Shown here piece after piece: positions 43,035-53,038 of a stretch of DNA of 64,000 nt (the stretch's first letter is position 1; every line of letters begins with the position of its first letter). Source of the DNA: AP-15 sp963700185. GTDB taxonomy: Bacteria > Pseudomonadota > Alphaproteobacteria > ATCC43930 > CGMCC-115725. Below the pieces are notes generated by a model. It was not told the origin of the DNA and did no database searches. It saw only the letters and a program-made list of their open reading frames with translations. The stretch is from positions 62,001 through 126,000 of the forward strand of contig CAVOWP010000022.1 of assembly GCA_963700185.1 (NCBI GenBank), read 5' to 3'. Made by a program: the position numbers and the translations under genes.

Positions 43035-43880
43035 ATGTTGAGCCGCAGAGAGTTTGGAGGTGGACTGGCCGCCGGCGTCGCGGTGCACCGCCGCGGCGCT
43101 GAACGCCAAGTGCCACCTCCGGCGCCGGCGAACGAGCCCAATCTCGCCCGCATCCTGCGCACGAAAAAGCTCCGTGTCGCAGCGCTGGCCGGCGAGGAAC
43201 CCTATTTCCGTAGAGACCCGAAATCGGGACAGTGGACCGGCTTTTGCGTTGCCATGGCGCAGGATCTGGCCGCGGGGCTTGGCGTCGAGGTCGCCCTCAG
43301 CGAAGCCAATTGGGCCGATGCGGCGACCGATCTGCACGCCGGCAAGATCGATCTGGCATACACTCCCGGCCCGACCGCGCAACGGGCGATGTTCGCCGAT
43401 TTTGGCACACCGCTCTTCCACGACGCCTATGTGATCCTTGCCCGCAAGGGCTTCGCGCCAAAGAGCTGGGCCGAACTCAATGTTCCCGAAAATCTGGTCG
43501 CCGTCGATGAAGGGTCGGCGCGCGAAGAAACCGCGCGGCGGTTTGCCGGCAATGCCGCAATCACCGGGTTCAAGACCCGCGACGAGACGCTGGCCGCGGT
43601 TCAATCGGGCCGTGCCGATTGCTTTGTAGCGACCGCGCTTTGCGCTCTGGTGCTCTTGAAGAAGAACCCCGAAACCGGCGAGCTTATCGTGCCGACCCCG
43701 GTTCTGCGCGCCGCCGTCTGCCCGGCGGTGCCGTATGACAGCGACCGCCGGTTCCGCGGCGTCGTCGACGCGTGGAGCGAAGACAATCGCGGGATCGGCC
43801 AGATCCGCAAATGGGTAATCGCCGGGCTCGCCGAGTCCGGCATCGCACCAGGCGATCTGCCATCCGATGTCTCGTTTTGA
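43035..43880 (+). CDS. Extracellular solute-binding protein (amino-acid ABC type)
   Basis: 281 residues of the SBP_bac_3 fold: KLRVAALAGEEPYFRRDPKS, GQWTGFCVAMAQDLAAGLGV, YTPGPTAQRAMFADFGTPLF, ENLVAVDEGSAREETARRF, SGRADCFVATALCALVLLKK. The N-terminus MLSRREFGGGLAAGVAV has a twin-arginine-like RR motif followed by a short hydrophobic stretch, so Tat export is likely though the signal is short. GGAG precedes the ATG. No intact permease or ATPase gene is next to it; only a possible permease scrap follows. Confidence 0.82.
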   Translation: MLSRREFGGGLAAGVAVHRRGAERQVPPPAPANEPNLARILRTKKLRVAALAGEEPYFRRDPKSGQWTGFCVAMAQDLAAGLGVEVALSEANWADAATDLHAGKIDLAYTPGPTAQRAMFADFGTPLFHDAYVILARKGFAPKSWAELNVPENLVAVDEGSAREETARRFAGNAAITGFKTRDETLAAVQSGRADCFVATALCALVLLKKNPETGELIVPTPVLRAAVCPAVPYDSDRRFRGVVDAWSEDNRGIGQIRKWVIAGLAESGIAPGDLPSDVSF

Positions 43881-44187
43881 TCGTCCACATTGCAAGAGCC
43901 GATCAGTCCGCCGGCCACTTATTATCCGAGACCCTGGGAGCGGCGTCGCGGCAGCCCGGCGCGATTGTCCGACCGGCGCTTGGGAAACGCCTGCCCGGTC
44001 CCGCACTCCTGTTCCCCCTGTTTTATCTGGTCGAGATCAGCTATCGGCAACTCCTTCAATCGCAATTTCGCACCCGCTCACGGGCGCCGATGCGATGAAG
44101 GTTACAGTGTGAATACGGCAATTACATGATTATCTATTTTCGAACCTCCACCAAGAGCAATGGCTAACAGGCGGGACCGCGGGCGCC
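43881..44187. other. Intergenic region with possible ABC-permease remnant
   Basis: No complete gene. At 43979-44095 on the plus strand the frame reads LGKRLPGPALLFPLFYLVEI then SYRQLLQSQF, which resembles the first membrane segment of a polyamine-type ABC permease. It stops soon after. It may be a leftover of the transporter that once partnered the binding protein upstream. Confidence 0.35.
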
Positions 44188-44955
44188 TCAACCAGATGGT
44201 TGGAGCTTGTCGCGCAGGCGGGTGAGGCGGTAGCCGAGTGCGAGGTAGTCGCCCCACAGGGATTGAGCCGCGGTGAAAGAGGTCGGGTCGCAGCCGTGAC
44301 GCTCGCGCAAATAGGCGGTGACCGAGCTGTCGATCGGGATGCGGCTGAAATCGTGGAGCAGCATCCGGCAATGCGCGGCTGCATAGGGACCGATGCCGTA
44401 AAGACCGAGCAGGTAATCGTGGTTCAGGCGCTCGGGCGAGCCCTCGCCCGATGATGTGATCGCGCCGTCGTCGAGCATTTGACGCGTCGCTCTCGCCACT
44501 GTGCGCGCGCGGAACCCGAGTTTTGCTTCTCCCCGCAGCCGCTCCTCGCCGCGGTCGAGCAAAGCCGGAGGCTTGGGGAAGCTGCCGCCGCCCGGCTCGG
44601 CGACGAGGGCCGCGACCATCCGGCATGTCGCCGACCAGCTCGTATTAATCGTCAGCACGGTCTTCACGAAGTCTTCGTAGAAGGTAGAGCCGCGCAGCAT
44701 TCGTCCGCCGCCGCGTTCGATCAGGTCGGCAAGCGCCGGCAAAGCCGCGACCGCCGGCGCGGGTTCCCAATCGGCGGAGAGCCAGCGCCGCACCCGGGCG
44801 CGGATCTCGGCCTCGTCGGCACGGGCGAAACCCACCCAGCCGACGATAACCGAGGCGGCGCGATGCTGTGCGACCTCTATCGTGCCGAGACGCTCGCCGA
44901 TCCGCTCGGCGCGCGCGAGCCGCCCGCGCTCCGGATCCCATTGCCATGGCGCCAA
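44188..44955 (-). CDS. HhH-GPD DNA glycosylase (AlkA/OGG-like); N-terminus uncertain
   Basis: At least 255 residues. The helix-hairpin-helix with catalytic Asp is YLLGLYGIGPYAAAHCRMLL then HDFSRIPIDSSVTAYLRE, near the C-terminus. FVKTVLTINTSWSATCRM is the substrate-pocket helix. Such enzymes excise alkylated or oxidised bases. The first canonical start is a TTG at 44955, but family-like sequence (DVALTVASHGWVHLAPWQW) runs upstream to about 45015, where only CTG or ATT-type codons exist. The true start may be non-canonical or the 5' end damaged. It follows metY by under 100 bp on the same strand. Confidence 0.8.
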   Translation of the reverse strand: MAPWQWDPERGRLARAERIGERLGTIEVAQHRAASVIVGWVGFARADEAEIRARVRRWLSADWEPAPAVAALPALADLIERGGGRMLRGSTFYEDFVKTVLTINTSWSATCRMVAALVAEPGGGSFPKPPALLDRGEERLRGEAKLGFRARTVARATRQMLDDGAITSSGEGSPERLNHDYLLGLYGIGPYAAAHCRMLLHDFSRIPIDSSVTAYLRERHGCDPTSFTAAQSLWGDYLALGYRLTRLRDKLQPSG

Positions 44956-45038
44956 GTGAACCCAGCCGTGGCTCGCGACGGTCAGCGCGACATCGATCGG
45001 CCAACGAAATTCCAGAACCGCTCGCTGCGCGTCGCGGA

Positions 45039-46334
45039 TCAGGCGGCCTCCAATGCCTGCGACAGATCGGCCAAGATGTCTTGTTCGTGCTCGATCCCGA
45101 TCGATAGCCGGACATAGTTTTCGTCTACCCCGGTCTGCAATTGCTCTTCCGGGGACAGCTGGGAGTGGGTCGTCGTTGCCGGGTGGATCGCCAGGCTGCG
45201 CGCGTCGCCGATATTGGCGACGTGGTAGAACATCTGAAGAGCATCGATAAAGCGCCGGCCGGAGTCGAGACCGCCCTTCAACTCGAAGCCAACGAGCCCG
45301 CCATAGCCGCCTTTGAGATAGGCGTCGGCCCGCCGGCGCATTTCACCGGTCATCTGGTTCGGGTATATAACTCGCGTGACTTTGGGATGCTCGGAGAGAA
45401 ATTTCGCGACCGCCGCCGCGTTGGCGCAATGTGCCCGCATGCGCAGTGGCAGGGTCTCCAGACCCTGGATGAACAGAAAGGCGTTGAACGGGCTCATCGG
45501 CGCGCCGAGATCGCGCAGCAACGTTACGCGCATCTTGAGAATATAGGCGATCGGGCCCAAGGGCTTCACCGCCTGCGTCCACACCGCGCCGTGGTAGCTC
45601 GGGTCCGGCTGGTTCAACAGCGGGAAGCGGTCGGCGTGCTTTTCCCAGTCGAAATTGCCGCCGTCGACGACGAGGCCGCCGATCGAATTGCCGTGCCCGC
45701 CGATGTACTTCGTCGTCGAATACATGACGATTGCGGCGCCGTGTTCGAGCGGCCGGCACAATACCGGAGCCGCGGTGTTGTCGACGATCAGCGGCACGCC
45801 GAGCGCGCGCCCGATCTTGGCGACCTCGGCGATCGGGAACACTTCGAGCTTGGGGTTCGGCAAGGTCTCGGCGTAATAGCAGCGGGTCCGCGCGTCGGTC
45901 GCCCGCCGGAAATTCTCGGGGTCGGCCGGGTCGACGAAGCGCACCTCCATCCCCATCGTTTTCATCATCGTGTTGAGGAACAGGTTCCAGGTGCCGCCGT
46001 AGAGGTCGGTGGAGCTGACGAAGTTGTCCCCCGCCTGGCAGATGTTCTGGACGGCAAACAGCGAAGCGGCTTGCCCCGAAGCAAGCGCCAAGGCGCCAGC
46101 ACCGCCTTCGAGCGCCGTTATCCGCTCCTCGAGCACCGCGTTGGTCGGGTTCATGATGCGGGTGTAGATGTTCCCGAGCTCGGCCAGACCGAACAGGTTC
46201 GCGGCGTGCTGGCTGTCGCGGAACTGGTAGCTCGTCGTCTGGTAGATCGGGACCGCTACGGCGTTGGTTGCCGGGTCGCTCCGGTACCCCGCATGGAGCA
46301 CGAGTGTTTCCGGATGCTGGCTCTTGGTCGGCAT
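45039..46334 (-). CDS. metY: O-acetylhomoserine sulfhydrylase / aminocarboxypropyltransferase
   Basis: 431-residue PLP enzyme of the Cys/Met metabolism family. PLP lysine in MYSTTKYIGGHGNSIGGLVV; substrate and cofactor blocks YQTTSYQFRDSQHAANLF, YTRIMNPTNAVLEERI, ASGQAASLFAVQNI and VDNTAAPVLCRPLEHG. The longer length and the IGGHG wording favour MetY over MetB/MetC. It makes homocysteine from O-acetylhomoserine and sulfide. ATG at 46334 with GGAG. No homoserine acetyltransferase gene is near. Confidence 0.93.
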   Translation of the reverse strand: MPTKSQHPETLVLHAGYRSDPATNAVAVPIYQTTSYQFRDSQHAANLFGLAELGNIYTRIMNPTNAVLEERITALEGGAGALALASGQAASLFAVQNICQAGDNFVSSTDLYGGTWNLFLNTMMKTMGMEVRFVDPADPENFRRATDARTRCYYAETLPNPKLEVFPIAEVAKIGRALGVPLIVDNTAAPVLCRPLEHGAAIVMYSTTKYIGGHGNSIGGLVVDGGNFDWEKHADRFPLLNQPDPSYHGAVWTQAVKPLGPIAYILKMRVTLLRDLGAPMSPFNAFLFIQGLETLPLRMRAHCANAAAVAKFLSEHPKVTRVIYPNQMTGEMRRRADAYLKGGYGGLVGFELKGGLDSGRRFIDALQMFYHVANIGDARSLAIHPATTTHSQLSPEEQLQTGVDENYVRLSIGIEHEQDILADLSQALEAA

Positions 46335-46472
46335 GCAAATCTCCGTGGAAGGGCGCCGGGCCGGCACTTTGCCATGGCGAGCGCGGCAGGAACAGGCGCG
46401 TTCGAATACCGTGGGTACAGTTGCGCGAAAATCGCGTTTATCTGATATGCGTTGTCGTACCGGATACAGTCT

Positions 46473-47114
46473 GTGAGCGAAGACGAGACCAGGGCCGGCG
46501 TCCGGACCCCGTCCGAACCGAACCTCGACAAGCTGCGAGCTGCTGCCGCCGACTGCACGGGGTGCCACCTCTATCGCAACGCTACGCAGACCGTATTCGG
46601 CGAGGGACCGGAGGGAGCCCGCGTCATGCTGGTCGGAGAGCAGCCGGGCGATGCCGAAGATCTTGCCGGCCATCCCTTTGTCGGACCGGCAGGAAAGCTC
46701 CTGGACCGCTGCCTGGTCGAGGCCGGAATCGACCGGAAGCAGACCTACGTCACCAATATCGTCAAACATTTCAAATGGGTGCCGCGAGGACCACGGCGCA
46801 TTCACAGCAAACCGGGCGCGATCGAGATCGAGGCCTGCTTCCCTTGGCTCGAGGCCGAGATCAGCGTCGTCAAGCCGCGAATCGTCGTGGCGCTCGGAGC
46901 GACCGCGGGGCAGGCATTGTTCGGAAAGGCCTTTCGGGTGACCCGCGACCGCGGCCGGCTCGTGCCGCTTGCGCTGGCGCCCTGCGCCCTCGCGACAGTG
47001 CATCCCTCGGCATTGCTGCGGGCCCCCGACGAAGAGACCCGCCGCCAAGAGATCGAGCGCTTCATCGAGGATTTGCGCCAGGTCGCGGCGATCCTAGCGG
47101 GGAAAGTAAGATGA
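46473..47114 (+). CDS. udgX: UdgX-type uracil-DNA glycosylase
   Basis: 213 residues. Family 4-like uracil-DNA glycosylase with cluster cysteines starting in ADCTGCHLYRNATQTVFGEG and the uracil pocket VMLVGEQPGDAEDLAGHPFV. The distinguishing insert is KWVPRGPRRIHSKPG: the R-R-I-H loop with His is the hallmark of UdgX, whose His forms a covalent bond to the abasic site and does not turn over. VHPSALLRAPDEETRR is the last motif. The GTG at 46473 is chosen; a TTG seven codons earlier is possible. ATGA-overlapped with the following small gene. Confidence 0.93.
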   Translation: MSEDETRAGVRTPSEPNLDKLRAAAADCTGCHLYRNATQTVFGEGPEGARVMLVGEQPGDAEDLAGHPFVGPAGKLLDRCLVEAGIDRKQTYVTNIVKHFKWVPRGPRRIHSKPGAIEIEACFPWLEAEISVVKPRIVVALGATAGQALFGKAFRVTRDRGRLVPLALAPCALATVHPSALLRAPDEETRRQEIERFIEDLRQVAAILAGKVR

Positions 47115-47347
47115 AATCGGGGCTCAGCTGGGTCGCGGCGGCAATCGCCGGCGCTGTCGTTCTCGCGATTGGCTTTTTCATCGCTGTCCAGTGGACCGGC
47201 ATCGGCGATTCCGAAATCAGCGGCGCCGGGTGGCTGGCGATGGGATTGGGGGTCGTCGCCACCCTCGCCTTGGGGATCGCGCTCATGGCATTGGTATTCA
47301 TCAGCAGCCGGCGCGGCTATGACGAGATCGGCCGCAAAGACAGCTGA
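47111..47347 (+). CDS. Small two-pass membrane protein
   Basis: 78 residues with two membrane helices (SWVAAAIAGAVVLAIGFFIA at about 6-25, GWLAMGLGVVATLALGIALM at about 40-60) and a short charged tail. No family recognised. Its ATG overlaps the udgX stop by 4 nt, so it is probably co-translated with udgX. Confidence 0.65.
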   Translation: MKSGLSWVAAAIAGAVVLAIGFFIAVQWTGIGDSEISGAGWLAMGLGVVATLALGIALMALVFISSRRGYDEIGRKDS

Positions 47348-47483
47348 GCCGGCAGACTGCAACGAAATTAACCTTAATTGCAGGGTTGCTCCACCGTAGG
47401 TTAATTCGGCGGTCCCCGATGCCTGCATTTGTCGAAATCATGCTTGCGCTTCGGGCGAACCCGTTGCAACCTGATGTGGCGCG

Positions 47484-47954
47484 GTGCAGAGGGGACGTGC
47501 GTTGAAGAGGTCGGCGAAAGTGTTGGAGGAGCCCAACGCGGCTCCGAAATACGGGCGCGGCACCGGTGTGCCAAACCCGATAGACGTGCATGTCGGTGGC
47601 CGCATCAGAATGCGTCGATTGCTTTTGGGGATGAACCAGGAGACGCTCGCCAACGCGCTCGGCCTCACCTTTCAGCAGGTGCAGAAATACGAGGGCGGCG
47701 CCAACCGCGTAAGCGCGTCCCGCTTGTCGGCGATGGCGGATATCCTGAGCGTGCCGATTTCCTATTTTTTCGGCGATTTGCGGCCCGACGATGCCGAAAT
47801 CAGTCCCGAAGACCGGCAGTGGCGGGAATACCTTCAACGGCCCGAAACGATCGAGTTTATCCGGCTGTACTATGCGATCCCCGACCCGAAGGTCCGGCGC
47901 CAATTCCTCGATATGGCCAAGACAGTCGCCGAATCGTTCGAGGCGAAACCGTAA
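47484..47954 (+). CDS. XRE-family HTH transcriptional regulator
   Basis: 156 residues. HTH_XRE at about 30-90: NPIDVHVGGRIRMRRLLLGM, NQETLANALGLTFQQVQKYE, GGANRVSASRLSAMADILSV. The C-terminal helix block RPETIEFIRLYYAIPDPKVR is shared with the broken regulator at 21934-22396, which makes this the intact paralogue. This type is widespread in alphaproteobacteria as a small cytosolic repressor or activator. Its start is likely the GTG at 47484. Confidence 0.88.
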   Translation: MQRGRALKRSAKVLEEPNAAPKYGRGTGVPNPIDVHVGGRIRMRRLLLGMNQETLANALGLTFQQVQKYEGGANRVSASRLSAMADILSVPISYFFGDLRPDDAEISPEDRQWREYLQRPETIEFIRLYYAIPDPKVRRQFLDMAKTVAESFEAKP

Positions 47955-48048
47955 GTTTTGACCCCAAACGGAAGGCTTTTGCCGGGCCGCCGATTTTGCG
48001 TGATCAGCCGATGGTAAACATCTCGGACCAGCGAATTCTACCATACGC

Positions 48049-48273
48049 GTGTCAGACCACGACGCCGCCGGGTCCGAGATGGCCACCGTCGTCACGACCC
48101 ACCCACGCGTGCAGTGCCCGTCGGCGTCCCCATCTCTCCGATGGGGGGAGCCAACAGCGCAACCCACGCCTTCGAGCGCCCGAAGCAAAGACGTGGATGC
48201 GCTGATCAAGTCCGCGCAAGACGATTTGGGTTCGTTCCTGCGAGGGGGAGCGACGAACGGCGATGCCGACTAG
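48049..48273 (+). CDS. Doubtful small ORF
   Basis: 74 codons from a GTG. Only the last 27 residues (SKDVDALIKSAQDDLGSFLR) look protein-like; the rest is low complexity. There is no ribosome site, and the end overlaps the hydrolase gene convergently. It could be the end of a decayed gene. Confidence 0.25.
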   Translation: MSDHDAAGSEMATVVTTHPRVQCPSASPSLRWGEPTAQPTPSSARSKDVDALIKSAQDDLGSFLRGGATNGDAD

Positions 48274-49145
48274 AGAAATCCGCGGACCAGATCGAGAAAG
48301 GCGTCGAGCCGGTCATGGTGGACCCAGTGGCCGGCGTTCTCGAACGAAATGACCTGCGCTTTGCGGAAATGGCGGGCCCGCCCGTCCTTAACCGGGTCGG
48401 ACGCCCAGCTCTCCTTGCCGTAGACGAGAAGGGTCGGGCAATCGATGCGCTGCCATAGCTCCTCGGTCTCGGCAGCCGTCATCTCGTAGGGCGGCTCGGC
48501 CCGGACGTAGTTGTCGAACTTCCAGCTGTAGGTGCCGTCCTCGTTCTGGTTGACCCCGTGCTGGGTGAGATGCCGCGCCTGTTCCGGCGACAAATGCCGG
48601 TTTGCTTCCTGCATGCGCTTGAAAGCGTCCTCGATCGAGGAATAGCGCCGCGGCAGCCGGCCGGAAAGCGCGCGCTGTTCGCCGATCCAATGTTGCATAC
48701 GTTCCGCCATCGGGCGTTTCGATAGCTCCTCGCGCCGCTTTGGCGATGCGCCCAGCCCCTCGATCGAGATCAATCGTGTGACGTGATCGGGATAGATGCC
48801 GGCGTAGCGCAAAGCGATCATGCCGCCGAGAGAGTGCGCGATGATGTTGACCGGCGCCAGTTCCTGCTGATGGATCAGCTGGGCCAGGTCATAGACGTAA
48901 CCGGCAATTGAATAATTGCCGTTGGGCGACCACTGGCTGTCGCCGTGCCCGCGCAGGTCAGGCGCCAAAACATGCCAGTCGGAGCGCAGCGCGTCGGCAA
49001 CCCAGTCCCAGTTGCGGCAGTGGTCGCGTCCGCCATGGACGAGGAGCAGCGGCGGCGCGCCCGGATTGCCCCAATCGACGTAATGCAAACGCAGCCGCTG
49101 CGAGAAATAGATCCGCGAGGTCGGGCCGGAGCTGTCGAGGTTCAT
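48270..49145 (-). CDS. Alpha/beta-hydrolase fold protein
   Basis: 291 residues. LHYVDWGNPGAPPLLLVHGG, LAPDLRGHGDSQWSPNGNYS, nucleophile Ser in IIAHSLGGMIALRYAG, Asp in the TLLVYGKESWASDP region and catalytic His in FENAGHWVHHDR. This branch includes bacterial proteins called alpha/beta hydrolases near CoA-metabolism genes. No signal peptide, so cytosolic. Substrate unknown. Confidence 0.92.
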   Translation of the reverse strand: MNLDSSGPTSRIYFSQRLRLHYVDWGNPGAPPLLLVHGGRDHCRNWDWVADALRSDWHVLAPDLRGHGDSQWSPNGNYSIAGYVYDLAQLIHQQELAPVNIIAHSLGGMIALRYAGIYPDHVTRLISIEGLGASPKRREELSKRPMAERMQHWIGEQRALSGRLPRRYSSIEDAFKRMQEANRHLSPEQARHLTQHGVNQNEDGTYSWKFDNYVRAEPPYEMTAAETEELWQRIDCPTLLVYGKESWASDPVKDGRARHFRKAQVISFENAGHWVHHDRLDAFLDLVRGFL

Positions 49146-49590
49146 CCAGGATGTCCCGTCTTCTCCATCGGGCGGGACGCGAAGCTAATGCGCGGGCAGT
49201 GGAAAGCAAAGACCCCCGTGCGCTCGGTGGCGTCAGGCGGGGGTCGCTGTTGCGAAGTTGTGCTTCGCGCTCGGCACTGTCGACCGAGCTCTATCTTGGA
49301 CTTTCAACTTGGTTGCCGATGCCAAGCGGTCGGCAACTGCGTCTCTCCAGGTGGCGTCATGTCTGTGGCACACCCTCCTAGCAAGTTGGCGACAGAGTAT
49401 CTAACGGCAACATTTGCTCCCAGTCAAGAGGCGAATGATCGATGCCATCGGCCCCGAGAAGGAACCGCGGCGCTTGCCGCCGGATGACACGTTCTAGCCC
49501 CAGCCGCCTGCGCTTCGCCCAGCGCCCCAAGCCTGGCGTCATCTTCGACGACGCCGCATGATCCCGTGGCCCTCACACTCGATAAAGCAG
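49146..49590. other. Gap without a supported gene
   Basis: 445 bp. Only very short frames; one of 20 codons at 49434 and a 25-codon one ending at 49561 (PSRLRFAQRPKPGVIFDDAA) look like gene ends without beginnings. No RNA gene or repeat recognised. Confidence 0.45.
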
Positions 49591-49998
49591 TCACTTGCCT
49601 TTCGCAGTGGCGGATGCTGAGCCGGCAGGCCCGGATGGTGCCTGCCCGGCTCCCTGCCGCGCTATGATCTTGTCCTTAATCTGGTCGTAGACGTTCTGCG
49701 GAATGACCTTGCGCTGGGCGAGATCGTCCTTTCCGTTATACGGCCGATGAGAAATGATCGCCTTGGCGCGCGCGGGCCCAACGCCTGGTAGCTTATCAAG
49801 CTCCTCGGCGGAGGCCGAGTTGATATCCACTAACCCACCTTGCTGCGGAGATCCGGCGCGTTCCTGCGGCGGGGCTGTCGCTTTAGGTGCAGTGGTCGCC
49901 GTCGGAGCTGGCGATTTAGATGGCGATGTCTGTGCAAGAACGGGCGAGGCGATAAGCACACTCAACCACATTACGGCCGAATAAAACCCCGGTCTCAT
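49591..49998 (-). CDS. Secreted helix-hairpin-helix (ComEA-like) protein
   Basis: 135 residues: a signal peptide (VMWLSVLIASPVLAQ), a Thr/Ala/Pro-rich spacer, and one HhH motif at about 58-80 (VDINSASAEELDKLPGVGPA, then RAKAIISHRPYNGKDDLAQR) and a Gln/Gly/Ala tail. The HhH domain binds DNA in ComEA, the periplasmic DNA receptor of competence; short forms like this are common in alphaproteobacteria outside a competence locus. ATG at 49998 with GGAAGG. Confidence 0.87.
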   Translation of the reverse strand: MRPGFYSAVMWLSVLIASPVLAQTSPSKSPAPTATTAPKATAPPQERAGSPQQGGLVDINSASAEELDKLPGVGPARAKAIISHRPYNGKDDLAQRKVIPQNVYDQIKDKIIARQGAGQAPSGPAGSASATAKGK

Positions 49999-50282
49999 CG
50001 GATTCCTTCCCTGATCACCGCACGTATTTGAACGCATCGCACGATTAAAGCAATCAGAGAGGCACTCGATTTAGCGATGATGCGGCTGGCAAAGCGCATC
50101 CGCGATCGCGGGAGCGCGCACGGATCGAGTTCTCGCCCCGATTGCATGCAAAATTCGTAAGGGCGCTGATGAAGATTGTCGGTTGATTTGCGTGCTGCCG
50201 AAAGTTCTGTTAACTTTAACATTGGGTGCGCGTTCGGCGTTCCCCCAAGGGTGGTAGAGCACCAAGCGATAAGGAGCTCGAC

Positions 50283-50597
50283 ATGTGGGGTGGAATCGTT
50301 GGTCTGATCATCCAACTGATCGCAGGCGGGGTAGGCGGCAACATTGCCGGCTCGGCGCTGAAACAGTATGACTTGGGGGCTGTTGGCAACACAATCGCCG
50401 GGGTGATCGGTGGCGGCGTGGGTGCACAGATCATCGGCGCGCTCGTTGGTGGCGAAGCGGGAGCTACTGCTGCCGGGACGGGCGGCCTCGACATCGGCTC
50501 GATTATCGGTCAAATCGCTTCCGGCGGGGTTGGCGGGGGCATCCTGATGGTGATCGTCGGGCTGATTAAGCAGGCCATGGGCGGTCAAAGAGCCTAG
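50283..50597 (+). CDS. Glycine-rich hydrophobic membrane protein
   Basis: 104 residues, almost entirely Gly, Ala, Ile and Val with repeated GGGVGAQIIGALVGG-like units and a Gly-zipper look. Hydrophobic segments at about 4-24 and 80-97. Similar short proteins occur in rhizobia as conserved hypotheticals; a role in membrane or stress response is only a guess. ATG with AAGGAG. It lies about 240 bp upstream of the groESL promoter. Confidence 0.7.
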   Translation: MWGGIVGLIIQLIAGGVGGNIAGSALKQYDLGAVGNTIAGVIGGGVGAQIIGALVGGEAGATAAGTGGLDIGSIIGQIASGGVGGGILMVIVGLIKQAMGGQRA

Positions 50598-50839
50598 CCC
50601 TTGGCGGATCACATCAGCTGAGTGATATCGGGAGACCCGCCCGGGACGCCCAAGCGCTTTGAATCCCGGCCACCCTATCGGTTCCTCAAGGCCTGCGCGG
50701 CGGACGCCCGCCGAGATCCGAGATCAGTTCGCGAATTTTGAGGTCTTGCCTAATTAGCTCTCCATTAGCTCTCCCCGTTAGTTAGCGACAGAGGCTAATC
50801 GCGACGGTCACCGAGAAGGGGGCAGCGTATCCGGGACGC

Positions 50840-50868
50840 TTGAAAGCGACAGCGGCAGAGTGTATGTT
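50840..50868 (+). promoter_or_regulatory. groESL promoter, sigma-70-like
   Basis: TTGAAA at 50840-50845, 17-nt spacer, TATGTT at 50863-50868. Two bases downstream begins the CIRCE operator, so a HrcA dimer bound there would cover the transcription start. Confidence 0.65.
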
Positions 50869-50869
50869 G

Positions 50870-50896
50870 TTGGCACTCTCTTGCAGAGAGTGCCAA
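50870..50896. promoter_or_regulatory. CIRCE operator (HrcA binding site)
   Basis: TTGGCACTC-9nt-GAGTGCCAA, a perfect inverted repeat one base per arm from the consensus TTAGCACTC-N9-GAGTGCTAA. It lies 40 bp before the groES start and predicts heat-shock control by HrcA; hrcA itself is not in the window. Confidence 0.93.
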
Positions 50897-50935
50897 CCGT
50901 GCATTTGAAATCTCTGGCTCCGACGGAGGAATCCC

Positions 50936-51223
50936 GTGAATTTTCGACCGTTGCAGGATCGCGTGCTGGTCCGCCGCATCGAGCAGGAAGAAAGGACGAA
51001 GGGTGGCATCCTCATCCCGGATACCGCCAAGGAAAAGCCGATGGAGGGGGAAGTGATCGCCGCCGGGCCCGGCGCCCGGGGGGATGACGGCAAGCTCAAT
51101 CCACTCGACGTCAAGGTCGGCGACCGAGTGCTCTTTGGAAAGTGGTCGGGCACCGAAATCAAGATCGACGGCGAGGACCTCGTCGTCATGAAGGAGTTCG
51201 ACATCATGGGTATCGTCGCGTAA
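50936..51223 (+). CDS. groES: Co-chaperonin GroES
   Basis: 95 residues. FRPLQDRVLVRRIEQEERTK, GGILIPDTAKEKPMEGEVIA, VGDRVLFGKWSGTEIKIDGE and DLVVMKEFDIMGIV are complete, including the mobile loop GGILIPD that contacts GroEL. The start is a GTG at 50936 with GGAGGA ahead. Same-operon groEL begins 13 bp after its stop. Confidence 0.97.
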   Translation: MNFRPLQDRVLVRRIEQEERTKGGILIPDTAKEKPMEGEVIAAGPGARGDDGKLNPLDVKVGDRVLFGKWSGTEIKIDGEDLVVMKEFDIMGIVA

Positions 51224-51236
51224 GGGGAGGTAGATC

Positions 51237-52877
<1,641 letters not shown>

Positions 52878-52900
52878 AACCGCAACTCTCGCAGAAATCC

Positions 52901-52931
52901 GGCTGGCATCCGCGTGGGTGCCGGCCTTTTT
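52901..52931 (+). terminator. Rho-independent terminator of groESL
   Basis: Stem GGCTGGCATCC / GGGTGCCGGCC (11 bp including G-U pairs), loop GCGT, then TTTTT. It lies 23 bp after the groEL stop. Confidence 0.85.
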
Positions 52932-52933
52932 GC

Positions 52934-52973
52934 TCCCTGGCCCCGCTTGCGGGAAGAGGGCTGGGGTGAGGGG
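52934..52973. repeat. Palindromic intergenic repeat (copy 3)
   Basis: CCCTGGCCCCGCTTGCGGG, then GAGGGCTGGGGTGAGGGG: the same tip and right arm as the element at 5654, with a shortened left arm. It directly follows the groEL terminator. Confidence 0.65.
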
Positions 52974-53038
52974 CGCAGGTGATGAGCCTGAGCCAAAGAG
53001 GAACACAATGAGCCGGTTGTTCGGTTCGCTCGACCGAA

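Noticed and set aside
45141..46445. 434-codon plus-strand frame over metY
   Set aside because: metY on the minus strand has all PLP-enzyme motifs; the antisense frame has none.
49146..49590. tRNA or small RNA gene in a long gap
   Set aside because: No acceptor/T-arm pattern such as GTTCRA with matching stems could be found.
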